Part shown: piece after piece, positions 34,635 through 43,026 of the stretch
Numbering within the stretch: position 1 is the stretch's first letter
Layout of the letters: every line of letters starts with the position of its first letter
Assembly: GCA_902778055.1 (NCBI GenBank)
Contig: CACYWL010000002.1
Span: 90,982 to 154,981, forward strand
Direction: 5' to 3'
DNA length: 64,000 bases
Source of the DNA: an uncultured Eubacteriales bacterium
GTDB lineage: Bacteria; Bacillota; Clostridia; Christensenellales; Aristaeellaceae
Notes under the pieces: model-generated
The model's database searches: none
What the model saw: only the letters and a program-made list of their open reading frames with translations
What the model was told of the DNA's origin: nothing
Made by a program: the position numbers and the translations under genes

Positions 34635-35190
34635 TGTTCTGTACACCTCCAAAAATGGGATCGATCTCTTCTTTCAGCGCCTCCTGCAGCCATGCGGCTA
34701 CCTCGGGCTCGTTCAGGGGAATGTCGCTCCCCAGCGCGCCGCGGACCTCCCGGGTGTCGAAGGCGCATTCTCCCTTCGGCGTTTTTCCCTCAAAGAGAAA
34801 TTCAGGAGTCAGCGGGTTGGTAATGATCAGGCTCAGCAGCGTCCCGCTGAGATCCCCCAGCGGAAGGCAGTCGATGTTCCCGGTGTCCATGGTCACGGTC
34901 ATTTCCGTCCCCACGCCCACCTCGCTGCGAATCGTGAGCTTTCCGCCCGCCTTTTCCGCGTTTTCCATCATCATGGGAATGCCAAGTCCGACCTTTCGGG
35001 TCGTCCGGGTGGTCGCGAAGGGGCTGGTCACCCGGGCCAGCAGCTCCGGGCTCATCCCCTTGCCGTCATCCTTCAGCACCATGGTCAGCCATCCCTTCTC
35101 GTCCACGGAGAGGCGGATGGTCACCAGCGATGCGCCGGCGGTAATGCTGTTCTGGGCAAGATCCAGCAGGTGAAGGCTTAAATCCCGCAT
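34618..35190 (-). CDS. HATPase-domain protein in the hydrogenase operon
   Basis: 190 residues with a histidine-kinase-like ATPase fold: N box HLLDLAQNSITAGA, G1 box LKDDGKGM and G2 box VGLGIPMMMENAEKAGG. No sensor, transmembrane or classical phospho-accepting domain is present, and no response regulator is adjacent. The C-terminal 60 residues are family specific. Similar stand-alone ATPase genes occur between hndA and hndB in other clostridial hydrogenase operons, so it is probably a regulator or assembly factor; its role is not established. Confidence 0.82.
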   Translation of the reverse strand: MRDLSLHLLDLAQNSITAGASLVTIRLSVDEKGWLTMVLKDDGKGMSPELLARVTSPFATTRTTRKVGLGIPMMMENAEKAGGKLTIRSEVGVGTEMTVTMDTGNIDCLPLGDLSGTLLSLIITNPLTPEFLFEGKTPKGECAFDTREVRGALGSDIPLNEPEVAAWLQEALKEEIDPIFGGVQNNEIFG

Positions 35191-35207
35191 CGGCCTTCCC
35201 TCCCGGC

Positions 35208-35672
35208 TCAGTATTTCGCCAGAATTTCAGGAACCTGATCCGGCGTCAGCCGGCCGTACACTTCGTCGCCGATCATCATGACCGGGGCCAGACCGCAGGC
35301 GCCGAGGCAGCGGGTGGCGTTCAGGGTGAACTTCCCGTCCTTCGTCGTCCGGCCCACCTCAATCTTCAGCTCCTCGCTCAGCCGATCCAGCACCTTCTGG
35401 CTTCCCTTGACATAGCAGGCCGTGCCCAGGCAGACGCCGATGACGTGCTCACCCTTGGGCTCGAGAGAAAACTGGCTGTAGAACGTGGACACGCCGTACA
35501 CCTCGCTCAGCGTGGCGCCCGTTCCCTCTGCGATCATCTCCTGCACGTCCTGAGGCACATATCCGAAGATATTCATCGCCTCCTGCAGCACAGGCATGAC
35601 TGCTCCGCGCTCACCCTTGTGTCTGGCAATCGCTTCCTGCAGCTGTGCATATTTCTCCTTGTTGTCAGGCAT
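35208..35672 (-). CDS. hndA: NADH-dependent hydrogenase subunit HndA/HydC (NuoE-like)
   Basis: 154-residue thioredoxin-like [2Fe-2S] subunit. Ligands are in CLGTACYVKGS and TRCLGACGLAPVMMIGDEVYG; the four-cysteine NuoE pattern is complete. A helical N-terminus (YAQLQEAIARHKGERGAVMPVLQEAMNIFGYVP, seen in parts) matches the family. It is the first gene of the operon, with AAGGGGG upstream. Confidence 0.95.
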   Translation of the reverse strand: MPDNKEKYAQLQEAIARHKGERGAVMPVLQEAMNIFGYVPQDVQEMIAEGTGATLSEVYGVSTFYSQFSLEPKGEHVIGVCLGTACYVKGSQKVLDRLSEELKIEVGRTTKDGKFTLNATRCLGACGLAPVMMIGDEVYGRLTPDQVPEILAKY

Positions 35673-35736
35673 TCAGTCCAACCCCCTTGTAAGTTTTAAG
35701 GCATATGCCAATGCATATCCCGGTATCCCAAATTGT

Positions 35737-35745
35737 ATTCTATCA
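35737..35745 (-). promoter_or_regulatory. Extended -10 promoter for the hydrogenase operon
   Basis: Minus-strand TGATAGAAT (extended -10 TGn plus TAGAAT, 35737-35745). No good -35 is visible. It lies about 65 bp before hndA. Confidence 0.5.
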
Positions 35746-35807
35746 TAAACCCTTTGAAAAGAAAAGTGTTTTTGACGAATTTTTAACAGGGTCTTTCCCC
35801 TGCTATT

Positions 35808-35825
35808 TGTTAGCTTCGGCTAACA
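35808..35825. promoter_or_regulatory. 18-bp inverted repeat upstream of the hydrogenase operon
   Basis: TGTTAGC-TTCG-GCTAACA, a perfect 7-bp inverted repeat with a TTCG loop, located about 65 bp upstream of the hydrogenase -10 and about 155 bp before the pfkA -35. It resembles a Rex operator (TTGTTAA-N4-TTAACAA) but the TGTTA/TAACA half-sites are two bases further apart. It could be a variant redox operator or an RNA hairpin. Nothing else was recognised in 35826-35980. Confidence 0.4.
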
Positions 35826-35980
35826 TCAAGATAGTTTTATATGATTTTTGCAGTCGCTCCTTTCCCTGCTGGTTTCGGTGCCGAAAACACCCGGGAGATA
35901 TTTATCCCGTACGGCTGAGCCGACGCTTCCCGCCTGCCTTCCGAAGCGGATGGAACCCCTGCCGTCTCCGCAAAAAAGGA

Positions 35981-36010
35981 TTGTCACCCGGCTTTTCTTC
36001 ATGGTATAAT
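35981..36010 (+). promoter_or_regulatory. Promoter for pfkA
   Basis: TTGTCA (35981-35986), an 18-bp spacer and a perfect TATAAT (36005-36010), followed by AAGGAG before the ATG. Confidence 0.85.
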
Positions 36011-36055
36011 TTGCTTAACGGTATTCTTTGTCTGAAAGATGAAAGGAGTGTTCCC

Positions 36056-37126
36056 ATGAAAAAGAGAATCGGCATCCTGACCAGCGGTGGAGACTGTCCC
36101 GGCCTGAACGCGGCCATCCGCGGCGCGGCGAGGGCTGCCTATGAAATGTTTGACGCGGAAATCGTCGGAATTCACGACGGGTACCGCGGTCTGATCGAAG
36201 GCGACTATTCCGAGATGAGCCGCAGCCAGTTTTCCGGTATTCTGACCCTGGGCGGCACGATTCTCGGCACCAGCCGGACGCCTTTCCGCAACATGCGGAA
36301 AATCGAATCCGACAACGTGGACAAGGTCGCCGCCATGAAGAAGACCTATAAGAATCTGAAGCTGGACTGCCTGATCACCCTGGGCGGAAACGGAACCCAC
36401 AAAACCGCCAACCTCCTGAGCGAGGAGGGGCTGAACGTCATCGGTCTGCCGAAAACCATCGACAATGACCTGTTCGGGACCGACTTCACCTTCGGTTTCC
36501 ATACGGCGAACGATATCGCGACCGACGTGATTGACCGGATTCATACCACCGCCGCCAGCCACGGCCGCTGCATGGTGATTGAGATCATGGGCAACAAGGC
36601 CGGCTGGCTGACGCTCTATTCCGGGGTCGCCGGCGGAGCGGACGTCATTCTGATTCCGGAGATTCCCTACAACATTGAAAAGGTGGCGGAGGTGGTCAAG
36701 CGCCGCGCGGAAAGCAACAAGGGGTTCACCATCATCGCGGTGGCCGAGGGGGCCATGGACAGGGAAGAAGCCAAAATGAAGAAGAAGGAGCGCGAAGCGA
36801 AGCGCGCCGCCGAGCATTTTTCCTCCAGCGCCTACGTGGCCAAACAGCTTCAGGATCTGGTCGGCGTCGAGGCCCGCAGCGTCGTGCCCGGGCACATCCA
36901 GCGCGGCGGAACGCCCAGTGCCTATGACCGGGTGCTTTCCACCGAGTTCGGCGTCCATGCCGCGGAGCTGATCCGGGATGACATCTACGGCGTGACCGTG
37001 GCCCTGAAGGGAAACAGCATTACCCACAACGCCCTGAAGGACATTGCCGGCGTTCCCAAGCCCGTTCCCGCGGATGATCAGATGATTGCCACCGCGCGGA
37101 GCATCGGCATCTCCTTCGGTGACTGA
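36056..37126 (+). CDS. pfkA: 6-phosphofructokinase
   Basis: 356-residue enzyme of the PFK family, catalysing fructose-6-phosphate to fructose-1,6-bisphosphate. It starts MKKRIGILTSGGDCPGLNA. The residues that set phosphoryl donor use are GGNGTHK (Gly at the ATP-type position) and LPKTIDNDL (Lys at the position common in PPi enzymes and in the mixed-substrate group III). The substrate site is MGNKAGWLT and PGHIQRGGTPSAYDR. So it is probably the ATP-dependent group III form, but PPi use is not excluded. It is transcribed divergently from the hydrogenase operon and ends at a symmetric terminator. Confidence 0.9.
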   Translation: MKKRIGILTSGGDCPGLNAAIRGAARAAYEMFDAEIVGIHDGYRGLIEGDYSEMSRSQFSGILTLGGTILGTSRTPFRNMRKIESDNVDKVAAMKKTYKNLKLDCLITLGGNGTHKTANLLSEEGLNVIGLPKTIDNDLFGTDFTFGFHTANDIATDVIDRIHTTAASHGRCMVIEIMGNKAGWLTLYSGVAGGADVILIPEIPYNIEKVAEVVKRRAESNKGFTIIAVAEGAMDREEAKMKKKEREAKRAAEHFSSSAYVAKQLQDLVGVEARSVVPGHIQRGGTPSAYDRVLSTEFGVHAAELIRDDIYGVTVALKGNSITHNALKDIAGVPKPVPADDQMIATARSIGISFGD

Positions 37127-37213
37127 TCTTTTCTCCCGGACATTCCGTAAGCCCTGAGAAAAAAGCCGGGATGAAAGCTCCCCCGCGGAGCGGAAACCTG
37201 TTCGAGGGCATCA

Positions 37214-37252
37214 CAAAAGCCGGAGCCTGTTGATTCAGACTCCGGCTTTATG
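37214..37252. terminator. Bidirectional terminator between pfkA and lepB
   Basis: AAAGCCGGAG (37216-37225) and CTCCGGCTTT (37240-37249) form a 10-bp stem with a T-run on both strands. It serves convergent pfkA and lepB. Confidence 0.8.
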
Positions 37253-37280
37253 CATGCCCTTTTTCGTCCGGAAAAAGGGT

Positions 37281-38459
37281 TTACTCCACTCCGCGCATGG
37301 CGCCGAAGGGGAAGAAGACGAACCGGACATGGCCGACGATCATGTCCCGCGTAATCGGGCCCTGCGCGCGGCTGTCGTTGGAATTGTTGCGGTGATCTCC
37401 CATCACGAAATACAGATCCTGCTCCAGGCTGAACTGCTTCCCGACCAGGGAGACAATCCGATCCGTGTCGGCCGTGATCTCCTCCCCGTTCAGCGTCAGC
37501 GTGCCGTCCTTGGTGTAGGTCAGCCGGTCCCCGTCCGCGGCGACGGCCGCCGAGCTGATCCCGCGCCAGACCCAGGGCTCGCCGTTGACGCAGAGGACGA
37601 TCCGGTTTTTGTTTTCATCCGTGTACTCCAGGCTGAGCGCATCTCCCTTTTTAGGGATGTAGACCTCCTCGAAGGACATTCCGTTCGACCCGCCGCTGAC
37701 CCGGTACGCATCGTTGATGTAAGGCTCCTCGTACTTCTCGTCATTGACGTAAAGATACCCGTCCTCGATCTTCACGCGGTCTCCGGGCATACCGATCAGC
37801 CGTTTGACAAAATTGGTGTCTCCTCTTCCGGGATACCGCGTGATGATCACGTCGAACCGCGCGGGAGCCCCCAGCCCGGTGGTAATCCTCGGCGCGCTCT
37901 CCTTGGCTTCTTCGCTCTGCCAGGGGAAGGACAGCCAGGTGCTGGCATAGTCCAGCTTGGAAACAAACATGACCTCCCCGTCCGCCAGGGTGTCGTTCAT
38001 GCTGGCCCCGTCCACCCGGATCGGTTCAAACAGCAGCGAGCGGATGACCAGCGCGGCCACTACGGCCACGAGGAGGGTCACAACCCAGTCCAGAATCTCT
38101 CCCAGCAAGGATTTCTTTTCCTTCTTTTTTTTCTTTTTTCCCCCGTTCCCGTTTTCCGGGGTCTCGGTGTTCTCCCCTTCGGCAGGCTCTGCCGGTTTCT
38201 CCGGCGCTTCTCCGCCCGCAGCGTTTTCCCGGGGAGCTTCGGTGCTTTCTTCCTTCGGCTCGTTCTCCCGGAGAGGTTCCTGATTCTCCTGCTCCGCGCT
38301 CTGATCCTTGAGAGTTTCGGGATTCTCCTGCTCCGTGCCCTGAGCCTGGAGGGTTTCGGGATTCTCCTGCTCAGTGCCCTGAGCCTGGAGGAATCCGTTG
38401 TTCTCCCCGGCCGCCGCTTCGGCTTCGGAGATCCCGTCCTGCTTCAGTTCCTCATCCAT
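37281..38459 (-). CDS. lepB: Signal peptidase I with a repeat-containing acidic extension
   Basis: 392 residues, about twice a typical Gram-positive SipS. The first 105 residues are Glu/Pro/Gln rich and carry three 13-residue repeats (24-36 and 37-49 identical, LQAQGTEQENPET; 50-62 diverged). A Lys run (108-117) precedes the membrane segment (about 122-144). The catalytic Ser is in RVDGASMNDT (S153) and the Lys in FVKRLIGMPGD (K219); box E is GDHRNNSNDSR. A roughly 60-residue insert separates conserved boxes, as in other clostridial forms. It overlaps the upstream TPR gene by 8 bp. Confidence 0.95.
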   Translation of the reverse strand: MDEELKQDGISEAEAAAGENNGFLQAQGTEQENPETLQAQGTEQENPETLKDQSAEQENQEPLRENEPKEESTEAPRENAAGGEAPEKPAEPAEGENTETPENGNGGKKKKKKEKKSLLGEILDWVVTLLVAVVAALVIRSLLFEPIRVDGASMNDTLADGEVMFVSKLDYASTWLSFPWQSEEAKESAPRITTGLGAPARFDVIITRYPGRGDTNFVKRLIGMPGDRVKIEDGYLYVNDEKYEEPYINDAYRVSGGSNGMSFEEVYIPKKGDALSLEYTDENKNRIVLCVNGEPWVWRGISSAAVAADGDRLTYTKDGTLTLNGEEITADTDRIVSLVGKQFSLEQDLYFVMGDHRNNSNDSRAQGPITRDMIVGHVRFVFFPFGAMRGVE

Positions 38460-39294
38460 GGATGCTTCCAGCCTCCTTCAGCGCTTTGATCTCTTCCTCA
38501 ATCTTTTCCTTCGAGCAGTAGTTGAGCGGGGAGAATTTTCCCTCCGCGGCCTTTTCCAGCTTGGAAACGGCGGCGGCGGTATCCCCGGCCTCCAGGTCGT
38601 ACCGGCTCAGGAAATACAGCGTGTCGATCTGCTCCGGCTTGGCCTCGTGCGCCTTTTCAAACCAGGTCTTCGCTTCCGCCGGATCGCCCATGACGCGGTA
38701 CCAGGTCTGCCCCAGATTGTCCAGGCAGATCGGATCCTCGTCATCGTAATCCACCGCTTCCTGATTGAAGCTGAGCGCTTTCTGTCTGCCGGCTTCCCAT
38801 TTCTCCTCCAGGGTCAGCGGCTGAGCCTCTCCTTCCGCTTCCGCCAGCATGGTCAGGGCCGGATCCTCCTGCTCCTGCGCCTCGGTTTCCCGGGCCAGGA
38901 AGGCGGCCTTGCCCCTGGCGTCGTACTGCTCCACGTAAAGGTATCCCAGCGTCTGATAGATCAGCCCGTTCGGTCCCTTCCTGTACAGCTCCTCCAGCTT
39001 GCGGACCGCCTTGTCCGTATCCCCCAGCCGGAAGCAGCATACGGCATAATCCACGATCAGGTTGACCTTCTGATCCGCCGTCATGCCCGGCGCCTTCTGA
39101 TGCTTGACCAGAAAATCCTTCGCCTCCTGATACCGGCCCTGCCGGATGATCAGCACGGCGTAGGGCAGCACATAGCGGGCGTCATTCAGGCCTTCCGCAA
39201 AGCATTCCTCATACAGGCGGACGGCCTCGTCGGTCGCGCCGTTCTTCTGCGCCTTCAGGGCCCTGTTGGCCTTAAACATTGTTCCGAATCCCAT
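38452..39294 (-). CDS. Tetratricopeptide repeat protein
   Basis: 280 residues, with TPR-like helix pairs at about 20-60 (DEAVRLYEECFAEGLNDARYV region), 90-125 (DTDKAVRKLEELYRKGPNGLIYQTLG), 175-220 (DPICLDNLGQTWYRVMGDPAEAKTWFEKA) and 225-250. No signal peptide or membrane segment. It is probably a scaffold; the partner is unknown. It lies between mrfB and lepB on the same strand and its end overlaps the lepB start by 8 bp, which suggests coupling. Confidence 0.85.
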   Translation of the reverse strand: MGFGTMFKANRALKAQKNGATDEAVRLYEECFAEGLNDARYVLPYAVLIIRQGRYQEAKDFLVKHQKAPGMTADQKVNLIVDYAVCCFRLGDTDKAVRKLEELYRKGPNGLIYQTLGYLYVEQYDARGKAAFLARETEAQEQEDPALTMLAEAEGEAQPLTLEEKWEAGRQKALSFNQEAVDYDDEDPICLDNLGQTWYRVMGDPAEAKTWFEKAHEAKPEQIDTLYFLSRYDLEAGDTAAAVSKLEKAAEGKFSPLNYCSKEKIEEEIKALKEAGSIHG

Positions 39295-39348
39295 CTGTTC
39301 TCCTTCTCTCTTCCCGAAGCGGCGGGAAATCCCGTACCCCGCTCAGGC

Positions 39349-40563
39349 TCATGGTTCTGCTTCTCCCGCGGGAGAATCCTCACTTCCGTCCGAAGGCGGC
39401 CTGCGTTCTTCCCGCAGCGCCTGCGACTCCAGCCGTTTCATCAGCCTTCGGCGCCGGTATTGTAACTCATTTTTGATTTCCTGTACAGTCCGGTCCTCCC
39501 GGAGCCGGGCCTCCCCCAGCGTCAGCATGGCCCGTTCCGTCAGCTCCAGGGCAGCCCGCAGATCCCCCCGGACGTGCTCCTGATACTTGGCCAGCTCAAT
39601 ATAGGGATGAACGCCGCCCCTGCGGGTGTCGATCATCTCCTGCCAGATTTCCGCGGCCCTCGTCCGCTCTCCCGCTCTCCGGTAGCTGTGGGCCAGCGCC
39701 GTCTGGGCCTGGGCGCCCACTCTCCCCCGGGAGGCCAGGCGGTAGCATCTCCGCGCCTCCTCCGTGTGATCCATTCTTTCCAGCGCCCGGCCCATGGAAT
39801 AGACATCCTCGCTGAAGCGGATCTGTTCGGGAGATTCGTACATCCCGGCCATATGGTTCAGCAGTACGCACAGGCTGGCGATATCCTGGGCATTATGGTC
39901 CAGGATGTCCTGCAGCAGGGATTCCTGGCGGGTTCTCAGATAATCAAAATACCGCTGCGGAACCTCGCTTCCCGGCAGGTCCTCCGTCCTGGGCTTTCCC
40001 AGAACCACCTCCTCCAGGCGGCTGAGGTTGCATCTGCCGAGTCGCAGCTTCCAGAGCCTGCGCGCCATGAGCAGCAGGTCCAGATGCGGCTTTTTCAGGC
40101 CGTCCCGGCTCATCCGGTTCATCAGAAAACGGCTCTCCAGCAGCGGCAGGTCGAAGGACGCTCCGTTGAAGGTGCAGAGGATGTCGAACCGGTCCAGGCC
40201 GGCCGCCACATGCTTCAGCAGGGCCGGCTCCTCATCGTAGTCCCGCATCAGAAACTGATGTACCTCGAACCCCCGGTCGGTCAGGAATCCCATACCCACC
40301 AGAAAAGCGACCGTCCCGCTGCCTCCCAGCCCGGTCGTCTCCGTGTCCAGATAGAGAATCCGCCGGGCATCAAAGCTTTCCGGCAGGTCCGCGGTGCACA
40401 TCCGGCTGACCGTTTCCCTCCGCAGCTCCATGGCCCCGGGAAACTCCTCCAGGTCTCTGTAAACAGCCAGGTGTCTGCAGTCCCTGGTTTCCTTCTCCGC
40501 CGGTCTCTCCCGCGCTTCTCCCCGGCTGCCGCCCACGGCGCGCAGCTTGTCCCGCAGGTTCAT
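39349..40563 (-). CDS. mrfB: Exonuclease of the YprB/MrfB family (DEDDh-type) with TPR tail
   Basis: 404 residues. The N-terminal half is an RNase H-like exonuclease domain: ILYLDTETTGLGGSGTVAFLVG supplies the DxE motif and LCTFNGASFDLPLLESRF and HNAQDIASLC supply further acidic residues. The C-terminal part holds two or three TPR-like units (about 290-360). In B. subtilis the homologue MrfB works with helicase MrfA in excision of mitomycin C lesions. The ATG overlaps the mrfA stop as ATGA, as expected for a coupled pair. Confidence 0.9.
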   Translation of the reverse strand: MNLRDKLRAVGGSRGEARERPAEKETRDCRHLAVYRDLEEFPGAMELRRETVSRMCTADLPESFDARRILYLDTETTGLGGSGTVAFLVGMGFLTDRGFEVHQFLMRDYDEEPALLKHVAAGLDRFDILCTFNGASFDLPLLESRFLMNRMSRDGLKKPHLDLLLMARRLWKLRLGRCNLSRLEEVVLGKPRTEDLPGSEVPQRYFDYLRTRQESLLQDILDHNAQDIASLCVLLNHMAGMYESPEQIRFSEDVYSMGRALERMDHTEEARRCYRLASRGRVGAQAQTALAHSYRRAGERTRAAEIWQEMIDTRRGGVHPYIELAKYQEHVRGDLRAALELTERAMLTLGEARLREDRTVQEIKNELQYRRRRLMKRLESQALREERRPPSDGSEDSPAGEAEP

Positions 40564-42830
40564 TTTGTCAGCTCCTTCAGCAGACGGATCGCGGTCGCCT
40601 TGCCGTCCTGTCCGATTTCTCCCACCGGGCCGACGCAGGAGGGGCAGCCGTATTCGCAATCACAGTCCCGGGCTACCTGAAGCGCCTTTTCCATCAGCAG
40701 CTCCCGCGTCCCGTACGCCTTCCGGCTCAGGCCGATGCCCCCGGGGCAGTTGTCGTAAAGAATCATCGTCGGTTCTCCCGTGATGGGGCTCTTGACCTGA
40801 TAGACCACGGCGATGTCCTGCGGGGAGCACATCAGATACAGCGGGCAGACGATCCGCAGCAGGTTGGCGATGCCCATCATCCCGTTCTTCAGGGTATCGC
40901 TGGGGATGGCCGCCACCAGATCCCGGGGCAGCGTCCACCAGCAGGCCTCCGTATGCATGTCCGTCTCCGGAAGACGCACATGCCCGAAGCCCAGGGTTTC
41001 ATGGGTATCGAAGCGGATCTTCTTGAACATGGTCACCAGCGCGGTCACCTTGATCTCCCCCAGCGCCGTTTTGTATCCCCGGGGCAGGGCTTCCTCCTTC
41101 TCGATATCCAGCAGGCTCAGATGAATGTTCAGATCCGCGTCAGTGTAATAGCCCGTATCCACGGCCCGGATGAAGGCCTTACAGGCATCGAAATCCAGCT
41201 TTTCCACCTGGAACTGCCGTCCCTCGTGCATGTAGATGGCGTTTTCGTGCAGGAGCATCGGCGCGGTGAACCGGTCCATCTCCCCGACCACCCGGTGATG
41301 GGCCGGATCGGTGATGTCAATGATCACAAAGTTCTCCGCCGCGGCGGAGCGCAGAGAGATTTCGCTGGCGGGAAAATCCTCCGAGGACCAGTGATATTTC
41401 CCGTCCACCCGGTGGACGATATTCTCCTCATCGAGATAGTCCAGCATCTCCTCCATCCCGGCCGCGTTGCCGAAGCTGTCCCCCTCCTCGAAGGGAAGCT
41501 CGAAGGCCGCGCATTTGACGTGGCTCATCAGAATATAAAGGTTGTCCGGATTCAGAAGGGCATTCTCCGGGCTCTGCTTCAGGAAGTAGTCCGGATGCGT
41601 CACGATGTACTGATCAATCGCCGCGGAGGAAGCGATAAAAAACACGATGCTCGCGCTCTGCCGGCGGCCCGCCCGGCCCGCCTGCTGCCAGGCGCTGGCA
41701 ATCGTTCCAGGATATCCGCACAGCACGCAGGCGTCCAGCGCGCCGATATCGATTCCCAGCTCCAGCGCGTTGGTGGAAACGACCGCGTCCACCTGCCCGG
41801 CCCGCAGCCCGCGTTCGATCTCCCGGCGCTCCGTGGGCAGATAGCCGCCCCGGTAGCCCCGGACCTTGCCGGCGTTTCCCAGCGGATCCCGCACCTGGTC
41901 CTTCAGGTATCTCGTCAGCACCTCCACCGTCAGCCTCGACCGGGCGAAGGTGATCGCCTGAATCCCGTTTTTCAGCAGCATGCCGGAGATCGCCCGGGTC
42001 ACCGGAATCGAGCCCTGCCGGATGCCCAGCTGGCGGTTCACCACCGGAGGATTGTAGAACACAAAATGCCGCTCTCCCATGGGCGCGCCGTTCTGATCTA
42101 TCAGCGTCACCGGACGGCCGATCAGCGTTTCCGCCAGTTCCCTCGGATTGGCGATGGTGGCGGAGCAGAGAATGAACTGAGGGTGGCTTCCGTAGAACTC
42201 GCACAGACGCATCAGGCGCCGGAGCACGTTGGCCAGGTTGCTGCCGAATACGCCCCGGTAGGTGTGGATTTCATCGATCACGATGTAGCGCAGGTTTTCA
42301 AACAGCTTCACCCATTTGGTATGATGGGGCAGAATCCCGGAGTGCAGCATGTCCGGGTTGGTCACGACAATATGCCCGGCCTGGCGGACTGCCTTCCGGG
42401 CCGCGGCGGGCGTATCTCCGTCATAGGTGTAGGTTTTGATATCCACGCCCATCGCCTCGATCAGCTCGTACAGCTCGCTCACCTGATCGGAGCTCAGCGC
42501 CTTGGTCGGAAAAATATACAGCGCCCTCGCGTCCGGGTTCTGCAGAATCGCGGAAAGCACGGGCAGGTTGTAGCACATGGTTTTGCCGGAGGCCGTGGGC
42601 GTCACGATGGTGACATCCTCCCCCCGGGCCGTCGCCTCCACGCTCTGCGCCTGGTGAGAGTACAGGGCGTGGATTCCCCTTTGGGCCAGCACGGGCCTGA
42701 GCCGCGGATCCAGGCAGTCCGGAAATGCCGCGGTCTGCGCAGGGCGTGGCGGGATCACCTCCCACCGGGTCACATTCTTCATAAACTGCGGATCGCGCCG
42801 GAGCTGATCCGCCAGCTGCGTTACATTCAT
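40560..42830 (-). CDS. mrfA: DEAD/DEAH helicase of the YprA/MrfA family
   Basis: 756-residue superfamily 2 helicase. Visible motifs are YSHQAQSVE (Q-like), TPTASGKTMCYNLP (Walker A), VIDEIHTYRG (DEIH), LCSATIANP, FARSRLT, ALELGIDIG and QQAGRAGRR. The C-terminal domain ends with CDCEYGCPSCVGP, a four-Cys cluster typical of the DUF1998 region of MrfA. The B. subtilis protein unwinds DNA for mitomycin-specific repair. Its ATGA overlap with mrfB supports the pairing. Its own promoter lies upstream. Confidence 0.94.
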   Translation of the reverse strand: MNVTQLADQLRRDPQFMKNVTRWEVIPPRPAQTAAFPDCLDPRLRPVLAQRGIHALYSHQAQSVEATARGEDVTIVTPTASGKTMCYNLPVLSAILQNPDARALYIFPTKALSSDQVSELYELIEAMGVDIKTYTYDGDTPAAARKAVRQAGHIVVTNPDMLHSGILPHHTKWVKLFENLRYIVIDEIHTYRGVFGSNLANVLRRLMRLCEFYGSHPQFILCSATIANPRELAETLIGRPVTLIDQNGAPMGERHFVFYNPPVVNRQLGIRQGSIPVTRAISGMLLKNGIQAITFARSRLTVEVLTRYLKDQVRDPLGNAGKVRGYRGGYLPTERREIERGLRAGQVDAVVSTNALELGIDIGALDACVLCGYPGTIASAWQQAGRAGRRQSASIVFFIASSAAIDQYIVTHPDYFLKQSPENALLNPDNLYILMSHVKCAAFELPFEEGDSFGNAAGMEEMLDYLDEENIVHRVDGKYHWSSEDFPASEISLRSAAAENFVIIDITDPAHHRVVGEMDRFTAPMLLHENAIYMHEGRQFQVEKLDFDACKAFIRAVDTGYYTDADLNIHLSLLDIEKEEALPRGYKTALGEIKVTALVTMFKKIRFDTHETLGFGHVRLPETDMHTEACWWTLPRDLVAAIPSDTLKNGMMGIANLLRIVCPLYLMCSPQDIAVVYQVKSPITGEPTMILYDNCPGGIGLSRKAYGTRELLMEKALQVARDCDCEYGCPSCVGPVGEIGQDGKATAIRLLKELTK

Positions 42831-42867
42831 CTCTCACCGGATTCCTTTCGCGAAACAGATCTTTCAT

Positions 42868-42896
42868 ATTATACTGCCCGCTCCTTCCCGTTTCAA
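42868..42896 (-). promoter_or_regulatory. Promoter for mrfA-mrfB-TPR-lepB
   Basis: Minus-strand TTGAAA (42891-42896), a 17-bp spacer and a perfect TATAAT (42868-42873), about 35 bp before mrfA. No LexA-like box is seen. Confidence 0.85.
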
Positions 42897-43026
42897 GGGG
42901 CAGGCTTAACCGGTTGAGTCCTGAATAAACGCGCGAACAATAGACCCTGCATTACCAGCTTGTTACTTCTGCCCTTTCCATGCTTAATAATCTCCTCTAA
43001 CCAATATCTTCCAATATTCTTCACCA

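Noticed and set aside
35808..35825. Canonical Rex operator before the hydrogenase operon
   Set aside because: Half-sites are spaced two bases too far apart; kept only as a variant element with low confidence.
42905..43024. A 40-44 codon minus-strand frame ending QPVKPAP, just upstream of the mrfA promoter
   Set aside because: No clear ribosome-binding site or known family; it could be a remnant of a mobile gene, but it is too short to support.
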